A DNA stretch of 64,000 nucleotides from Alcaligenaceae bacterium (GCA_013416435.1 JACCEN010000002.1:275649-339648); one strand, 5' to 3'; counted from the stretch's first letter, positions 35,219-46,036 are shown. Translations and numbers: made by a program. Notes: a model not told the origin generated them from the letters alone.

Positions 35219-36712
35219 CTAGGCCCGCCCGATCGCCAATAAGACGGCCGTCAATTGCCTGATTGCCGCCTCCACGCGAGGCCGATCAAAGTCGCCCAGG
35301 CCCAGAATCAAACCCGGACGCCCCTTTCCATCCGAAAACATGGGGGACACCGGCCGCGCTGCAACGCCCGCCGCAAGCAAGGCCGCCACGATGGCGCGAT
35401 CGTCAACACGATGGGCCAGCCAGAGAACCACGTGCATGCCCTGGTCGCTGGGCTGAAGCCAAGCGATATCGGGCGGAACGAGGCGGCCGATCATTTCGAT
35501 CAATTGCTCCCGTCGCTCTGCGTAGACGCCCCGGATGCGGCGCACATGCCGATCCAGGTGCCCTTCATTGATGAAGGCGGCAAGCACATGCTGGTCGAAA
35601 TCGGGTGGATGGCGATCCATCAATACCCGCGCCCCGCAAAACGCGGCTTCCAGCCCTTCGGGGACCACCGCGTAACCGAGCCGCAGCGAAGGGAAAAGGA
35701 TCTTGCTGAACGTTCCCAGATAGACGACGCGGATTGGGTCCATGCCTTGCAAGGATGGAAAGGGATGGCCGGCATAACGCAGTTCGCTGTCATAGTCGTC
35801 CTCCACGATCCATGCGTTATGCTTTCCTGCCCAATCCAGCAATGCATTGCGCCGCGCCATGCTCATCGGCATGCCAAGCGGATATTGGTGGGAAGGGGTG
35901 ACGAATGCCGCACGGGCCTGCCCGCCGGCCGCAATGCCCGACTCGACCATGATGCCTTCGGCATCAACCGGCACTCGAATTACACGAGCTCCTCGGGCTA
36001 CATGTTCCAGAATGGCCGTAATGCCGCGGTAGGCGGGATCCTCGACCCAGACCTCATCGCCGTCCTCGAACAGGATTTGGCAGCATAGATACAGCGCCTG
36101 CTGTATACCGCTGGTAATGACGATTTGATCAGGGCTGCAACGCACCGATCGCGAACGGCGCACGTTATCCGCCACGGCTTCCCGCAGTATCCGTATACCT
36201 TGCGGCTCGCCGTAGCCCGCCGGTGAGCCCTTCCCGCGCGAACGGATCCGGTTTCCAAGCTTGCGCCATGCCTCGCCAGGCTGCGCGGATCCAACAGGGA
36301 CGGATACGGCGAACGGTACATGCGGCAATGGGCTGAATTCCTGCGCGACTTTCGCGAACGCGGTGGCGCGAGCCGGCGGCGATAGCGGCTGCGCAATAAC
36401 GGCGTGCCTCCCCCGGCTGCTTTCCCCTTGAGACGGAACAGCCAATGAATTCGCGACCCGGGTTCCCGCCCGCTGCTGCGTTTCCAGGACGCCCTCCGCC
36501 AGCAGCTGTTCGAACGCTTCGATGACCGTACCCCGCGCAATGCCCAGCGATTGCGCCAGAACCCGCGAAGAGGGCAAAGGATCACCCGGCAGCAAGTCGC
36601 CCTTGCGCACTGCCTCGCGCAGCGCGTTGGCAAGCTGGCGGCCAAGCTGGCCACCGGCCCTGTCCAGCGCACCAATCGACGGAATGTCCACCACCCTGGG
36701 CTTGCGTGCCAT
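35219..36712 (-). CDS. MocR/PdxR-type regulator (GntR HTH plus aminotransferase-like domain)
   Basis: A 497-residue chimera of a GntR winged helix (residues about 15-85, LPSSRVLAQSLGIARGTVIE) and a fold-I aminotransferase domain. PLP should bind the lysine in VYLGTFSKILFPSLRLGY. Such proteins sense PLP or an amino compound and usually control a divergent gene. Here the divergent gene is PaiB-like. Two perfect inverted 9-base motifs lie in the shared promoter. The effector is unknown. Confidence 0.93.
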   Translation of the reverse strand: MARKPRVVDIPSIGALDRAGGQLGRQLANALREAVRKGDLLPGDPLPSSRVLAQSLGIARGTVIEAFEQLLAEGVLETQQRAGTRVANSLAVPSQGESSRGRHAVIAQPLSPPARATAFAKVAQEFSPLPHVPFAVSVPVGSAQPGEAWRKLGNRIRSRGKGSPAGYGEPQGIRILREAVADNVRRSRSVRCSPDQIVITSGIQQALYLCCQILFEDGDEVWVEDPAYRGITAILEHVARGARVIRVPVDAEGIMVESGIAAGGQARAAFVTPSHQYPLGMPMSMARRNALLDWAGKHNAWIVEDDYDSELRYAGHPFPSLQGMDPIRVVYLGTFSKILFPSLRLGYAVVPEGLEAAFCGARVLMDRHPPDFDQHVLAAFINEGHLDRHVRRIRGVYAERREQLIEMIGRLVPPDIAWLQPSDQGMHVVLWLAHRVDDRAIVAALLAAGVAARPVSPMFSDGKGRPGLILGLGDFDRPRVEAAIRQLTAVLLAIGRA

Positions 36713-36760
36713 TCTGGTTTAAGTAAATTGCTGGATTCTGGCTCTACATAATAAACCAGA
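36713..36760. promoter_or_regulatory. Inverted repeat in the MocR/PaiB divergent promoter
   Basis: TCTGGTTTA (36713-36721) and TAAACCAGA (36752-36760) form a perfect 9-base inverted repeat with a 30-base gap. A further TTCTGG lies between them (36735-36740). The left arm directly abuts the MocR start codon. Binding by the MocR protein is an inference. Confidence 0.5.
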
Positions 36761-36818
36761 TAATAAGGATAATTGCACCAACCCATTTACCCGAGCCCAT
36801 CGCCACGGAGCCTTTCCC

Positions 36819-37460
36819 ATGTATGTGCCCCAACACTTCGATGAATCACGCACCGATGTGCTTCACGATCTGATTTCCAAACATCCCTTTGGAATGCTCG
36901 TCACGCATGGCAAAGCCGGCCTGGACGCCAATCACTTGCCGTTCGAACTCGATCCCGCCGGCGGAAAGCACGGAATACTGCACTGCCACGTAGCCCGGAA
37001 CAACCCAATATGGCAAGACCTTGGCAATGGCGACGAGGTATTGGTGGTGTTTCGCGCGGGCGATGCCTATGTTTCTCCGCAGTGGTACCCCAGCAAACAT
37101 GAACTTCATAAGCAAGTCCCCACCTGGAATTACATCGTGGCGCATGCCCATGGCCGGGCAACGATCCGCGACGACGAACGCTACGTCCGCGGCGTCGTCG
37201 CGCGCCTGACCCGTGCACACGAAGCGTCCCAGCCCACACCCTGGAAAATGACGGACGCGCCGAAGGACTATATCGACACGATGCTCAAAGCCATTGTCGG
37301 CATCGAGATAGAAATCACCAGGTTGACGGGCAAGGCCAAGCTCAGCCAGAACAAGGAAGTCCGCGACATCCAGGGCGCGGGCAACGCACTGCTCGCCAAC
37401 GGCGAACGCTTGATCGGCGAGGCGATGATCGCGGCAGCCGCCGCCAAAACTGAAAATTAG
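36819..37460 (+). CDS. PaiB-like FMN-binding negative regulator
   Basis: A 213-residue split-barrel flavin-binding protein. The PaiB blocks are MYVPQHFDES, HPFGMLVTH, ANHLPFEL, ARNNPIWQDL, SPQWYPSKHELHKQVPTWNY and the C-terminal KLSQNKEVRDIQGA. In Bacillus PaiB represses sporulation and protease genes, but in most bacteria the function is unknown. GGAG precedes the ATG. It is divergent from a MocR regulator and ends three bases before a palindromic repeat. Confidence 0.93.
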   Translation: MYVPQHFDESRTDVLHDLISKHPFGMLVTHGKAGLDANHLPFELDPAGGKHGILHCHVARNNPIWQDLGNGDEVLVVFRAGDAYVSPQWYPSKHELHKQVPTWNYIVAHAHGRATIRDDERYVRGVVARLTRAHEASQPTPWKMTDAPKDYIDTMLKAIVGIEIEITRLTGKAKLSQNKEVRDIQGAGNALLANGERLIGEAMIAAAAAKTEN

Positions 37461-37462
37461 AT

Positions 37463-37492
37463 GGGGTCAGACCCCGTACGGGGTCTGACCCC
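37463..37492. repeat. Palindromic repeat between PaiB-like gene and jetD
   Basis: A perfect copy of the A variant, GGGGTCAGACCCC-GTAC-GGGGTCTGACCCC. It lies between two convergent genes and marks the left edge of the Wadjet cassette. Confidence 0.96.
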
Positions 37493-37510
37493 CGAATACA
37501 TCCTGCCTCA

Positions 37511-38713
37511 TCATCTCGCCGATCGCAAAATCCGGCCCAGGCATTCACAGAGCCAGCCATACTTGACGCGCTCCTGCTCCAGCCGCAATCCGGCCAATTC
37601 TTGATTAAAGCGCAACTCGTCGTAGATCGCAGCCTCGTCCTGGCTGAGCCGGCCAAGAGAATGGCGTGCCGGTTGTATCTCTCGTCCCCAATGCTCTTGG
37701 TGGGCTTGCAGCGTCTGCCAGTCCATTAGGAACGAGATTGCATGAGGGAAATGCGCGCGCAAGCTATCGAGAATGGCAAAACCATGCGTGTCGATGTCGC
37801 CCCAGTAATACAGGGCGCAACGATGCAGCCAGACAGCGCGGGCCAGCGCTTCCCAGCCATAGCCGCTGCCGAAGACGACGATGGACTTGGCAACGGGCGG
37901 AAAGGCCAGGAAGTTGATCTCGTTCTCGGTGATGAAAACCCGCGAAACGGGTAGCGCCAACGAGGAAAAGCTGTCTTCATCCAGAGTAATGTCTGGCAAG
38001 CCGTCACACCCTGGCAGACTGGTCAGGTCCGGATCAAGCGAACGAAAGCGGATGCGCACCGGCTTATCCCGAAAGCCGTATCGGCGGGTAAAGCCGACGA
38101 TACCGGTGACCGTGGCGTCAATGGCTTCGGGCGGCAAAGCCAGATCCAGGCACTGCGCAAGCGTAGCCCTATGCGTCTCGATGAATTTGCTGTCCACGCC
38201 GGGAACATCCACTTGGCGCAGGTACACTTTCGGACGCGGATGGGCCCGCACCCAGGCGACGACCGCGAGCAGTCGATCCCACTGCCCGGCCAGGTCCAAG
38301 GCCGACAGAGGGTACTTTCCAAGCCAAGGCAGCAGCGCGGGCTCTTCGGTGGCGGTCTGCTGCCACAGCGCTTGGTAGCGTCGTGTCTCGCTCGCCTTGT
38401 CGATGATGGCAAGCGCATCGTCCAGGCAAGCCACCAGCAAAGCCGCCGGCAATCTCTGCCGGCCCTGTACCCGGTGCGTCCATTCCCGCCACTCGATGCG
38501 TACGTGCGGCGCAGCGCTCAGGGTATGCACCCATGCACGCACTTCGTTGAATCGGTCGGTCAGGTCGGCCGCCGTCGGCGCTTTCAACACCAGGCGTAGC
38601 GGCCAAGTCAGCACATCGTCGCGCGAGGCGGCCCTCAGCAAATCGCCTCGCGTCCACAAGCGCTGTAGCTGGGCCCGCACACCGGCCGGCGTGGTCCAGC
38701 CTGCGGCACTCAC
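37511..38713 (-). CDS. jetD: Wadjet subunit JetD (Toprim-type nuclease)
   Basis: A 400-residue DUF3322/DUF2220 protein, the nuclease of the Wadjet system. The C-terminal Toprim-like fold has the acidic motif D306-I-D308 ([16 protein letters not shown]) and an upstream conserved [13 protein letters not shown]. In characterised systems JetD cuts closed circular plasmid DNA after loop extrusion by JetABC. Its start overlaps the jetC stop by four bases. It is the last gene of the operon jetA-jetB-jetC-jetD. Length is normal. Confidence 0.95.
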   Translation of the reverse strand: MSAAGWTTPAGVRAQLQRLWTRGDLLRAASRDDVLTWPLRLVLKAPTAADLTDRFNEVRAWVHTLSAAPHVRIEWREWTHRVQGRQRLPAALLVACLDDALAIIDKASETRRYQALWQQTATEEPALLPWLGKYPLSALDLAGQWDRLLAVVAWVRAHPRPKVYLRQVDVPGVDSKFIETHRATLAQCLDLALPPEAIDATVTGIVGFTRRYGFRDKPVRIRFRSLDPDLTSLPGCDGLPDITLDEDSFSSLALPVSRVFITENEINFLAFPPVAKSIVVFGSGYGWEALARAVWLHRCALYYWGDIDTHGFAILDSLRAHFPHAISFLMDWQTLQAHQEHWGREIQPARHSLGRLSQDEAAIYDELRFNQELAGLRLEQERVKYGWLCECLGRILRSAR

Positions 38714-41700
38714 GGCGACGTCTCTTCCGCCGCAACGGCTTTTTGCGCACGATACTCCTGTATGCTCAGACAGCGCAGCCGCGAATCTCGTCCCCCCTCG
38801 TTATGCACGAAGCCCACGCTTGCAACGTAAGGTTCGATGATATGGATCTTCTGCAATGGGGTGACGATCAATAGTTGAAGATTGAGTTGGCGGAACAGCT
38901 CCAGGCCATAATGCGCCGACTCGTCGGAGCCACGGCCGAAAGCTTCATCAATGACCACGAAACGGAACGAACGCGAGCGCACCGCCCCCCACTCCAAGCC
39001 GAATTGATAAGCCAGGCTGGCGGCCAGCACGGTGTAGGCGAGCTTTTCTTTCTGTCCGCCCGACTTGCCGCCCGAATCCGAATAATGTTCGTACTCGGCG
39101 TCGTCCTCGCGCCACCGCTCGCTGGCCGAGAACAGGAACCAATTGCGCACATCAGTGACCTTGGCCATCCAGCGCCGATCGGCCTCCGCCAAACCCTCGC
39201 GGCCGCGAAAACGGTCGATGATGGCCTTGACCTGCAAGAATTTGGCCTCTGAATACTGCTCATCCAACGAGCCGGTCAAGGCGCCTTCGGTGCAGGCGCG
39301 TAAATCCTGCTGGAAATCGCGGATTTCCGCGTCGGGGGTAAGCTGCGCCAGCAGGCGGATATAACGGCCGGCGTTGTAATCAATGGATTGCAGCGACCGG
39401 TTGATGAAATCCACCCGCTCGCGGATGGTCTCGCGTTCGCGAGCAAGCTGCGCGTTGAAGTTGGCGATTTCGTTGATGGTGTTGACGTTGAGCAGCTCTT
39501 TGAAGCGCGCCTCGAAGCGCGGCAGATCGTCGCCCTGGAGTCCCGCCAGCAGCCGCTCGTACTCGGGCAAGGCGGCCAGGCTCACGTCGATTTCCGCCGT
39601 CTCGGCTTTGAACTCTTCATTGAAGCCGCGCATGGCATTGACGATGCGTTCCGACAGCCGTGCCAGACGTTTGTCTTCAGCGTCGATACGATCCTGCAAC
39701 CATTTGCGCACGTCCTGCTCGCGGTTATCGCAGGACTCGACAGAGAGTTGGTGCTCATCCAGTGCTTCGGCGCGCCAACCCTCCAAGCGTTGCAACAGGG
39801 TATCGTCGATATCTACCTGTTCCAGCACAACGGATACCTGCTCGAACAGCATCAGTGCTGCTTCCTGCTTGCTTTTGATTTCACCGCGCGTGCCTTTGGC
39901 CTCGCCCCACTGTCCTTCGATGGCGCCCAGGCGCTGACGCACGGCTTCCAGTTGATGCTCCAACTCGCTCAGGGTATCGGACGCGGCCTTCAGACGGTCG
40001 CGCTCCTCGCTCAGCACGGCGATCTCGCGCGCCGGGCCTTGCCAATCGATCTCCGCATAGCGGGTAAAGACTTCCAGTTTGGCCAGCGCTTCCAGTCGCA
40101 GTTGGCATTCCTTGCGAGCCTGCTGGATCCGCCCAATGCGCTCGCCGATCTCGCCTAGCCGCGCCTCCAGGTTCAGACGCTGATCGCGCAGTGCGCGCAG
40201 CTTGTCGGCATTGCTCCAGCCCAGCACATAACGGCTGCGGTCATCGATGCGGCGGCGGTCGTCCTTTTCGTGACGCCCGCTCGGGTCCTTCACCTGCCCG
40301 GCGCGCGTGAGGGCGCGTGTTTCGCGGCGGAACTGCTCGGCATCATCGCAACAGGCCAAGTCGAAACGACGGCGCAGTTCCTGCTCCAGCCAATCGTAAT
40401 AAGCCGTGTCCGGTTTGATCAGCAGCTTGCGAACCAGCGACTGCGGATGAGCTGAGCCGGTCTGCGCGCTTTTGTGAGAACGCACGTGAAAATACACCAG
40501 ACGTGCGCCCAAATGCTGGCGATTCACCCATTCAGCCACGGCCTTGTAATGGGCGTCCGGCACCAGCAAAGCCAGGCCGAAGCTCCGCAGCAAGCGTTCG
40601 GCGGCCCCCTGCCAGTCGCGCTCTTCATCGCGCACCTGAATCAACTCGCCGGCAAAGGGAAGTTCGTCCTCGGAAATGGATAGGGCCGCACACAGGGTTT
40701 CGCGGATGCGCGCCTGAGCGGCGTCGATATTGCTCTTGCGGCGCGCCAGACTATCGATTTCCACGCTCAGCGCCGCATGTTCTTCACGCCCTGTGCGGAA
40801 AGCGAAATCATCTTCACGTTCGTCGTTATCAAGCGTTGCTACCTCGGCCCGCAGGCCCTCGGCGCGCTCGCCGGTAGCCTGCAACTGTGCCACGAACGCC
40901 GCTTCGTCGGCGGGCTGCGTTTCGCCGATGCGCGCCAGCAAGTCCGCGTAGGTATTGGCTTTCTGCTGGCGTTGCGTCTTCTCGGTCTCCTGGCGCCGGA
41001 TATCGGCGGCCAGTTGCTCCAGCCGGTCACCGCCGTTGTCGCGCAGGGCGCGCTCGAGGTTGGCCTGTTCGAGGCTCGCCTTTTCACGTTGCTCGCTCAA
41101 CGTTTCGATCAGGGCGTCGCAGCGCAGCGCATCCTGCGCCAGCAGGCCGAGGCGACGTTCCAGCAAGGCGCTTTTCAAACCGGCGAAATACGGGCGCAAG
41201 GCGTCGCGGCCTTCACGCAGTCCTTGTATCTCGTCGGTGAGCCGGCCGTAAATCCGGCCATCCTCTATCAGCGGTGTCAGCAGCTGAATCTGACGCTTTG
41301 CCTTGAGTACGGCCTGATGTGCGCGGTCCAGATCATCGAAGTGACTCAGCAGCGCCTCGACACGACTGCCCACATCGAAAGGTTCGAGCATATGGCTGCG
41401 CACGAAGTCTGTCAGATTGCCCACTGACTTCATCGACACCGTCTGGTGGAACAATTCCAACGCCTGCTCATGCTCGATGCCGAAGCGCCGGCGGAACCAG
41501 GCGCCGTAGGCCGGGAAGCTGTCGGCCAGCTCGCAGCCGGCGGCACGAAGTTTCTTGCGCAAGCCGCCGATATCGCTTCCGAAACCGGAAAAATTCTCGG
41601 CGATGCCCAGTTCCCGCTCGACCGCTACAAAAAGACGCGCCGGCTGGCCTTGCGGCTCGCGAAACCAGAATACCTGCGCCAGCGTAACCACCTGGTCGTA

Positions 41701-42090
41701 ACCCTCGTTGCTGAAAACGCCCAGAATCACGCTGTAGCTGGATGCGTCGCGTAAAGCCACAGGGCGCGCATTGCCGGTGGTTTCGTTGCGCTCGCTTTTG
41801 TAATGGCCCAGCACGTAAGACCGCAGCGAACGCTCGCGCGTGTCGGCGCCCGCAGCCTTGTTGTAAGCCACCCTGTGCGCCGGCACCAGCAAAGTGGTGA
41901 CGGCATCGACCAGCGTGGACTTGCCCGAACCGATGTCGCCGGTGAGCAGGCCGTTGCTGCCATCCAGCTCGTAACGCCAGACGCGGCGATCAAAGGTGCC
42001 CCAGTTAAGTACTTCCAGGCGTCGCAGACGAAAACCCACGCGGCTATCGTCTGCGACGAAGTCCAGTCCCAGCGATGAGGTATCGTTCAT
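38710..42090 (-). CDS. jetC: Wadjet subunit JetC (SMC/MukB-like ATPase)
   Basis: A 1126-residue SMC-like motor. Walker A is GDIGSGKST at 51-59; the C-terminal head has the signature [10 protein letters not shown] and Walker [18 protein letters not shown]. Between them lie long coiled-coil arms rich in glutamate and arginine and a hinge. JetC with JetA and JetB forms a condensin-like loop extruder that recognises small circular DNA. The start overlaps jetB by four bases. No frame break was seen in the whole length. Confidence 0.95.
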   Translation of the reverse strand: MNDTSSLGLDFVADDSRVGFRLRRLEVLNWGTFDRRVWRYELDGSNGLLTGDIGSGKSTLVDAVTTLLVPAHRVAYNKAAGADTRERSLRSYVLGHYKSERNETTGNARPVALRDASSYSVILGVFSNEGYDQVVTLAQVFWFREPQGQPARLFVAVERELGIAENFSGFGSDIGGLRKKLRAAGCELADSFPAYGAWFRRRFGIEHEQALELFHQTVSMKSVGNLTDFVRSHMLEPFDVGSRVEALLSHFDDLDRAHQAVLKAKRQIQLLTPLIEDGRIYGRLTDEIQGLREGRDALRPYFAGLKSALLERRLGLLAQDALRCDALIETLSEQREKASLEQANLERALRDNGGDRLEQLAADIRRQETEKTQRQQKANTYADLLARIGETQPADEAAFVAQLQATGERAEGLRAEVATLDNDEREDDFAFRTGREEHAALSVEIDSLARRKSNIDAAQARIRETLCAALSISEDELPFAGELIQVRDEERDWQGAAERLLRSFGLALLVPDAHYKAVAEWVNRQHLGARLVYFHVRSHKSAQTGSAHPQSLVRKLLIKPDTAYYDWLEQELRRRFDLACCDDAEQFRRETRALTRAGQVKDPSGRHEKDDRRRIDDRSRYVLGWSNADKLRALRDQRLNLEARLGEIGERIGRIQQARKECQLRLEALAKLEVFTRYAEIDWQGPAREIAVLSEERDRLKAASDTLSELEHQLEAVRQRLGAIEGQWGEAKGTRGEIKSKQEAALMLFEQVSVVLEQVDIDDTLLQRLEGWRAEALDEHQLSVESCDNREQDVRKWLQDRIDAEDKRLARLSERIVNAMRGFNEEFKAETAEIDVSLAALPEYERLLAGLQGDDLPRFEARFKELLNVNTINEIANFNAQLARERETIRERVDFINRSLQSIDYNAGRYIRLLAQLTPDAEIRDFQQDLRACTEGALTGSLDEQYSEAKFLQVKAIIDRFRGREGLAEADRRWMAKVTDVRNWFLFSASERWREDDAEYEHYSDSGGKSGGQKEKLAYTVLAASLAYQFGLEWGAVRSRSFRFVVIDEAFGRGSDESAHYGLELFRQLNLQLLIVTPLQKIHIIEPYVASVGFVHNEGGRDSRLRCLSIQEYRAQKAVAAEETSP

Positions 42091-42767
42091 TCAACTGGCT
42101 CCGCATCGGTGGCATCCGCCAGTACCGCGCGATAAGCCTCCAGCCGTGCATCGAAGTCCGCCAGCCACTGCGCATCGACGAAGGCCTTGAGGATACGCCG
42201 TACCTCATAGCGCGGAGCTTGTTGGTCCCGGCCGGCGGCCGGTTTCAACTTGCGCAGGAAACCCAGCTCAACCACCTTGGAAATCGTCGCATCCACTTGA
42301 TCCATCAATCGCGCTTCGTTGCTGCCGTCCGGCAGAAATACGCGCACCAGTTCGACGATGTCTTCGCGCGTGAGCACTAACCTGGTGTCGCCGCCGCCGG
42401 CGTCGGATTCGGCCATACGCTTCCTGAGCAGCGCCAGCATCAGACTTACCGGATAAGACAACGGCCGCCGGGCGATCAGCCGCGGCGGCCGCTGCATTGT
42501 GTCCGGCTCGTCCGAGTCCGGCCGGCTCTTGAGAAACGCGTAGCCCTCGACTTCGTCCAGCACCAGATCGAGCAGCAATACCGCCGCCTGTTCGCGTACC
42601 CGTGCCTGCAGACGCATCAAGCCGGCCCACAAGCGCTCATCGTCCTGGCGGTACAGCACACCCTTGAGCAAGTGCACCATCAATTGCGTCAGCTCGGGTG
42701 TGGCCTGGGATGTCGATTCGTTGCTCGGAACCTGGTCCCCATCATCATTCATGGCAATCTCTATCAT
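42087..42767 (-). CDS. jetB: Wadjet subunit JetB (DUF4194, MukE-like)
   Basis: A 226-residue winged-helix protein of the DUF4194 family, analogous to MukE. Conserved blocks are [55 protein letters not shown] and [19 protein letters not shown]. It binds the kleisin JetA and links it to JetC. It starts eight bases after jetA and overlaps jetC. Confidence 0.94.
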   Translation of the reverse strand: MIEIAMNDDGDQVPSNESTSQATPELTQLMVHLLKGVLYRQDDERLWAGLMRLQARVREQAAVLLLDLVLDEVEGYAFLKSRPDSDEPDTMQRPPRLIARRPLSYPVSLMLALLRKRMAESDAGGGDTRLVLTREDIVELVRVFLPDGSNEARLMDQVDATISKVVELGFLRKLKPAAGRDQQAPRYEVRRILKAFVDAQWLADFDARLEAYRAVLADATDAEPVE

Positions 42768-42775
42768 CTGTCTGT

Positions 42776-44251
42776 TCAGCGGGTGAAGATCACACGCGGT
42801 AGCCGCGCCCTGCGCTCCACGGGCTGCCCCTTTGCATTCCGCGCCTGCCAGACGGCAATTTCGTATACGTCTTCGTCGACTGTGGCCCGCAGCCCATCCA
42901 GCCCATGCGTGCCGGCATGGGCGAGTTCCAGCCAGGCGACAAGCTCGGCCAAGCCACGCTGCAAAGGCTCCGCCTGCAGCAGTGCGTGCAATGTTACCTG
43001 AGCTTGCTGTCGCAATGCGCGCTTGAGCGTCGCCCGCAAGCGGGTCTTGTCCACGATGATCTGATCGAACAACCGCGCCGTGTCGACGTCATCGCCGTCG
43101 CCCGCTTCCGATTCCAATACAAGCTCGGCAAGACGCGCTTTGGTTTGGGGCGTGAACAGCGGACGCTCTAGCGGCAGGACGATGTCGGCGCCCATGTCGT
43201 CGATTTGCATCACCGCACCGGCGGGCCGAGCGTCGCGCAAGGCCAGCGCCTTGGACTCAATGCCTCGCAGCACGTCGAGGATACGCCGATTTTCCTGGAA
43301 CGCGCGGTCGTCCAGGAAACGACGCAACTGCTGAGACAACTGCGCCACCGTGCGCTGTGTGTGTTCGCCCGCCTCCAGCCAGTCATAGTGTACGCGGCGA
43401 GTACGCGGCTCGGGTTTCAGCGCCACCACCGGCGGTAAGCCCATCACCTTGTCCAACCGCTCGGACAGCTCCTCCTGGTGACGGCTGGACATCAGAAAAT
43501 CCCAGAAAGCACGAAAGCTGCGGCCTTGATCCGACTCGCCGATGGCATCGTGCTCGCCCATGATCTCATCGAGCAAGGCCCCCTTGCTGCCTTCCCACAG
43601 CGTGATCTTCTCGCGCACCTTGCGATCGAGCTGACGAAAGTTATGCTCCACTTGGCGGAAGTCGGCCAGCAATTCACGCGCCAACTGCTGAAATTGCAGA
43701 AAACGATCCTTGATCGCCGTATCGTCCAGCAAAGGCAGATCACCATCCAGCACCCGCGCGATCTCGACATCGATCTCGTCTCGCTTCTTGCGCAAGTCCT
43801 CCAGGCGCTTGGCGGGATCGGCCTCGGTACCCGCGCTGATCTGCTCCAGCAGGGCAAACAGCGTCAGCAGTCGGGACTCGGTGCCGACGAACGGCCGGTC
43901 AGTCAGGGACACCAGCCAGGCAATGGCTTTCTCGGCGGCAGGCATCAGGTCGAACTGCGCATCATCCGTACCCTGCCTGTAAAACTTGCGCAACCAGCCC
44001 CTATCCAGCGCAGCCCAGTCGTTCAGATATGCCGATGCGTTCTTGGGATAGACGTCGGCACCCAACTGCTCACGCAGCGCGAATAGTTCGTCTTCCAACG
44101 CCTCGGTCAGGTCCGCCTCGCCCATCACCCGTACATTAGGCGCCACGAACACTCTGTGCAAAAAGCCGGCGACCAGCGGCGCGTGCGGCGAGGCAAGCAT
44201 ACGCCAGGCGGGATGATGATCGCGCAAGGAGGCAAGCGTGGTGTAGTCCAT
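42776..44251 (-). CDS. jetA: Wadjet subunit JetA (DUF3375, kleisin)
   Basis: A 491-residue DUF3375 protein, the kleisin of the complex, analogous to MukF. The N-terminus MDYTTLASLRDHHPAWRML is the usual JetA opening, so I start at 44251; an ATG two codons earlier (44257) is equally possible, and no clear Shine-Dalgarno decides. The frame is open 96 bases further upstream but without family sequence. LTDRPFVGTESRLLTLFALL and ERPLFTPQTKARLAELVLES are conserved. First gene of the operon; its promoter must be in 44252-44454. Confidence 0.92.
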   Translation of the reverse strand: MDYTTLASLRDHHPAWRMLASPHAPLVAGFLHRVFVAPNVRVMGEADLTEALEDELFALREQLGADVYPKNASAYLNDWAALDRGWLRKFYRQGTDDAQFDLMPAAEKAIAWLVSLTDRPFVGTESRLLTLFALLEQISAGTEADPAKRLEDLRKKRDEIDVEIARVLDGDLPLLDDTAIKDRFLQFQQLARELLADFRQVEHNFRQLDRKVREKITLWEGSKGALLDEIMGEHDAIGESDQGRSFRAFWDFLMSSRHQEELSERLDKVMGLPPVVALKPEPRTRRVHYDWLEAGEHTQRTVAQLSQQLRRFLDDRAFQENRRILDVLRGIESKALALRDARPAGAVMQIDDMGADIVLPLERPLFTPQTKARLAELVLESEAGDGDDVDTARLFDQIIVDKTRLRATLKRALRQQAQVTLHALLQAEPLQRGLAELVAWLELAHAGTHGLDGLRATVDEDVYEIAVWQARNAKGQPVERRARLPRVIFTR

Positions 44252-44454
44252 GTACATGGATTCGATATTGGGCTTCAGGCGCCCGGCAAAGACCACAATA
44301 CTACCTTGTATGTGGGCGGGTGTGGGCGGCGGATAAAAACAATGCCTATGCAACTGACGGCATTGCCGGGCGTATGCCTTGTTTTTTCCGCTGCCAAGAA
44401 TAAACCGGGGGAATGTGGAACAATAGCAAGTTTAACCAGACTAGAGAGATTTCC

Positions 44455-44622
44455 ATGGGAAACAAAATTGTCACTGAAGCCGACCGCAAGCGCACCCCCC
44501 CTCCCGCCGCTCCCAAGGGCGTGACCTTTACCTCGCAAGGCCGCGGCCAACGTGTGAGCAAGGAACGCGGCGCGCATACCCACCACAAGAAAAATCCCGG
44601 CAAGCGCGCGCACTCGGGTTAA
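44455..44622 (+). CDS. Small basic protein, unknown
   Basis: A 55-residue, strongly basic protein rich in lysine, arginine, proline and histidine (RKRTPPPAAPKGVTF, GAHTHHKKNPGKRAHSG). It has no membrane segment. A purine-rich AGAGAGA lies upstream of the ATG at 44455; the frame extends 14 codons further without a better start. Composition suggests nucleic-acid binding. I do not recognise the family. It is transcribed divergently from jetA. Confidence 0.55.
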   Translation: MGNKIVTEADRKRTPPPAAPKGVTFTSQGRGQRVSKERGAHTHHKKNPGKRAHSG

Positions 44623-44805
44623 TTTATTGGGGTAGTTCGCCACCGGCGGCCGTCTGTCGGCCTAGTGGCGACGTCGACCCTGGGTCTTCTCGCTTGTAAT
44701 ATCGGTGCGTCCTGGACGATCCGTCCGTAGGCCGCGAAAGCCAAATAGTTGGCGTCCTCCCCAACCTCAGCCTATGGCTGCCGCTTGCGGTAAGAACGGG
44801 GATGC

Positions 44806-45375
44806 TCAAGCCACGACGGACATGCCTTCGAAATCAGGCTGGTCGGCGATATCGCAGATGCGTTCGCCAACGACCGGACTGTTAGCCGATTCGACGTGTA
44901 TGCCCAGCAATTCTACGAGCCCATCGGCCATGGGCACCATGTCGAAGGCCCCGGGAGTACGCAAGCGCCAGGCAATCCCGTCGGCAATCTCTATTTCGGG
45001 CGAAATAATGACGTCGACAGGCAGGTGCTCGGCCGAGTAGAGCCCGGAGCTGTCCTGCGCGAGATAACCGGCGTGACGCAGTCGGGCGATGCGCCTTTTG
45101 ACGCCGAACAAGGAATATGCCATCTGGCAGGCCACCATATTCACTTCATCCGAGCCGGTGACCGCGATAATGATGTCCGCATCGCGCGCGTCAGCTTTTC
45201 TCAGGGTAGCGGGGTACGAGGCGTGGCCCACCACCCCTCGCACGTCATAACTTTCGTCCACACGGCGAATAAGCTGGGGATCGATGTCGATGACCGTCAC
45301 ACTAATGCCCTCGGAGGCCAGATGCCTGGCTATGGTGGTTCCGACCTGACCGGCCCCGCAAACAATCACTTTCAT
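44806..45375 (-). pseudogene. Truncated TrkA-type potassium-uptake regulator
   Basis: A 189-residue fragment of a protein normally about 455 residues long. It has one NAD-binding TrkA-N domain (MKVIVCGAGQVGTTIARHLA, then VTVIDIDPQLIRRVDES and IIAVTGSDEVNMVACQMAYS) and the start of the first TrkA-C domain, then stops at DFEGMSVVA. The second half is absent from the following DNA. The visible start is normal, so transcription may persist. A single-domain KtrA-like protein would be about 220 residues with a full C-domain, so truncation is the better reading. No trkH or ktrB lies nearby. Confidence 0.75.
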
Positions 45376-45965
45376 CGAAGATACTCTTGTCGGTCTATAA
45401 GCAACTCTACTGAATGCCGCAATGTGAAAGGTGACGCGTAGACATGAGCGCAATGCAGCAAACCGCCTTCTGATCGATCTCGCTCGAAGTAGTAAAATCA
45501 GTCTACTCGGACTTCACCGAGGCTATCGCCGGAGGACACCCATGTTTATCGCCAGACTGCTCGTCGAACGGGGATCGATACATGACAAATCCCAAAACTG
45601 GGGCGACTATGCTGCCGCTATACAAGGTTCGGGGCCACCAGCAATTGATGGAATCTATTTTCCATACGCCGCGACGATGCGCTGCCACCTGAATACTCCA
45701 GTCGGTATGCACGGTGCGCGAAGTTGCATTGACAGGCTTATATGACAGACTTCCGTATTGTGCCTTGCCATGTCAAGCAGCAATGAGGGAGGACGAAGAT
45801 CATATTGATGTACTCAAAAATGTACTTGTTTGGGGTAAGTTAGAGGTACATCCAGGCGGAAAACACACTGGATCTGATACGCATCCAGTGGAGAATTTCC
45901 TTTCCGGATCAAAAACTTGATACTCCAGGAGACGTCCAGAGCGTTCCAGAGCCGTCAGTGGAATG
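45376..45965. other. 590 bases with no recognised gene
   Basis: The stretch between the trkA fragment and tRNA-Gly is partly AT-richer than its surroundings. A 67-codon frame starts at 45542 after GGAGG with good spacing (MFIARLLVERGSIHDKSQNW at its N-terminus) but matches nothing I know. Its end is arbitrary-looking. The region may be degraded integrated DNA next to a tRNA. Confidence 0.35.
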
Positions 45966-46036
45966 AGCGGGTGAAGGGAATCGAACCCTCGTATGCAGCT
46001 TGGGAAGCTGCCGTTCTACCATTGAACTACACCCGC
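45966..46036 (-). tRNA. tRNA-Gly(CCC)
   Basis: Read on the minus strand it gives acceptor GCGGGTG/CACCCGC, D-arm with TAGTTCAATGGTAGAA, anticodon arm GCAGC-TTCCCAA-GCTGC with anticodon CCC, and T-arm GAGGGTTCGATTCCCTTC. The discriminator is T and CCA is not encoded. A good minus-strand -10 (TATAAT) is at 46074-46079. Confidence 0.97.
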
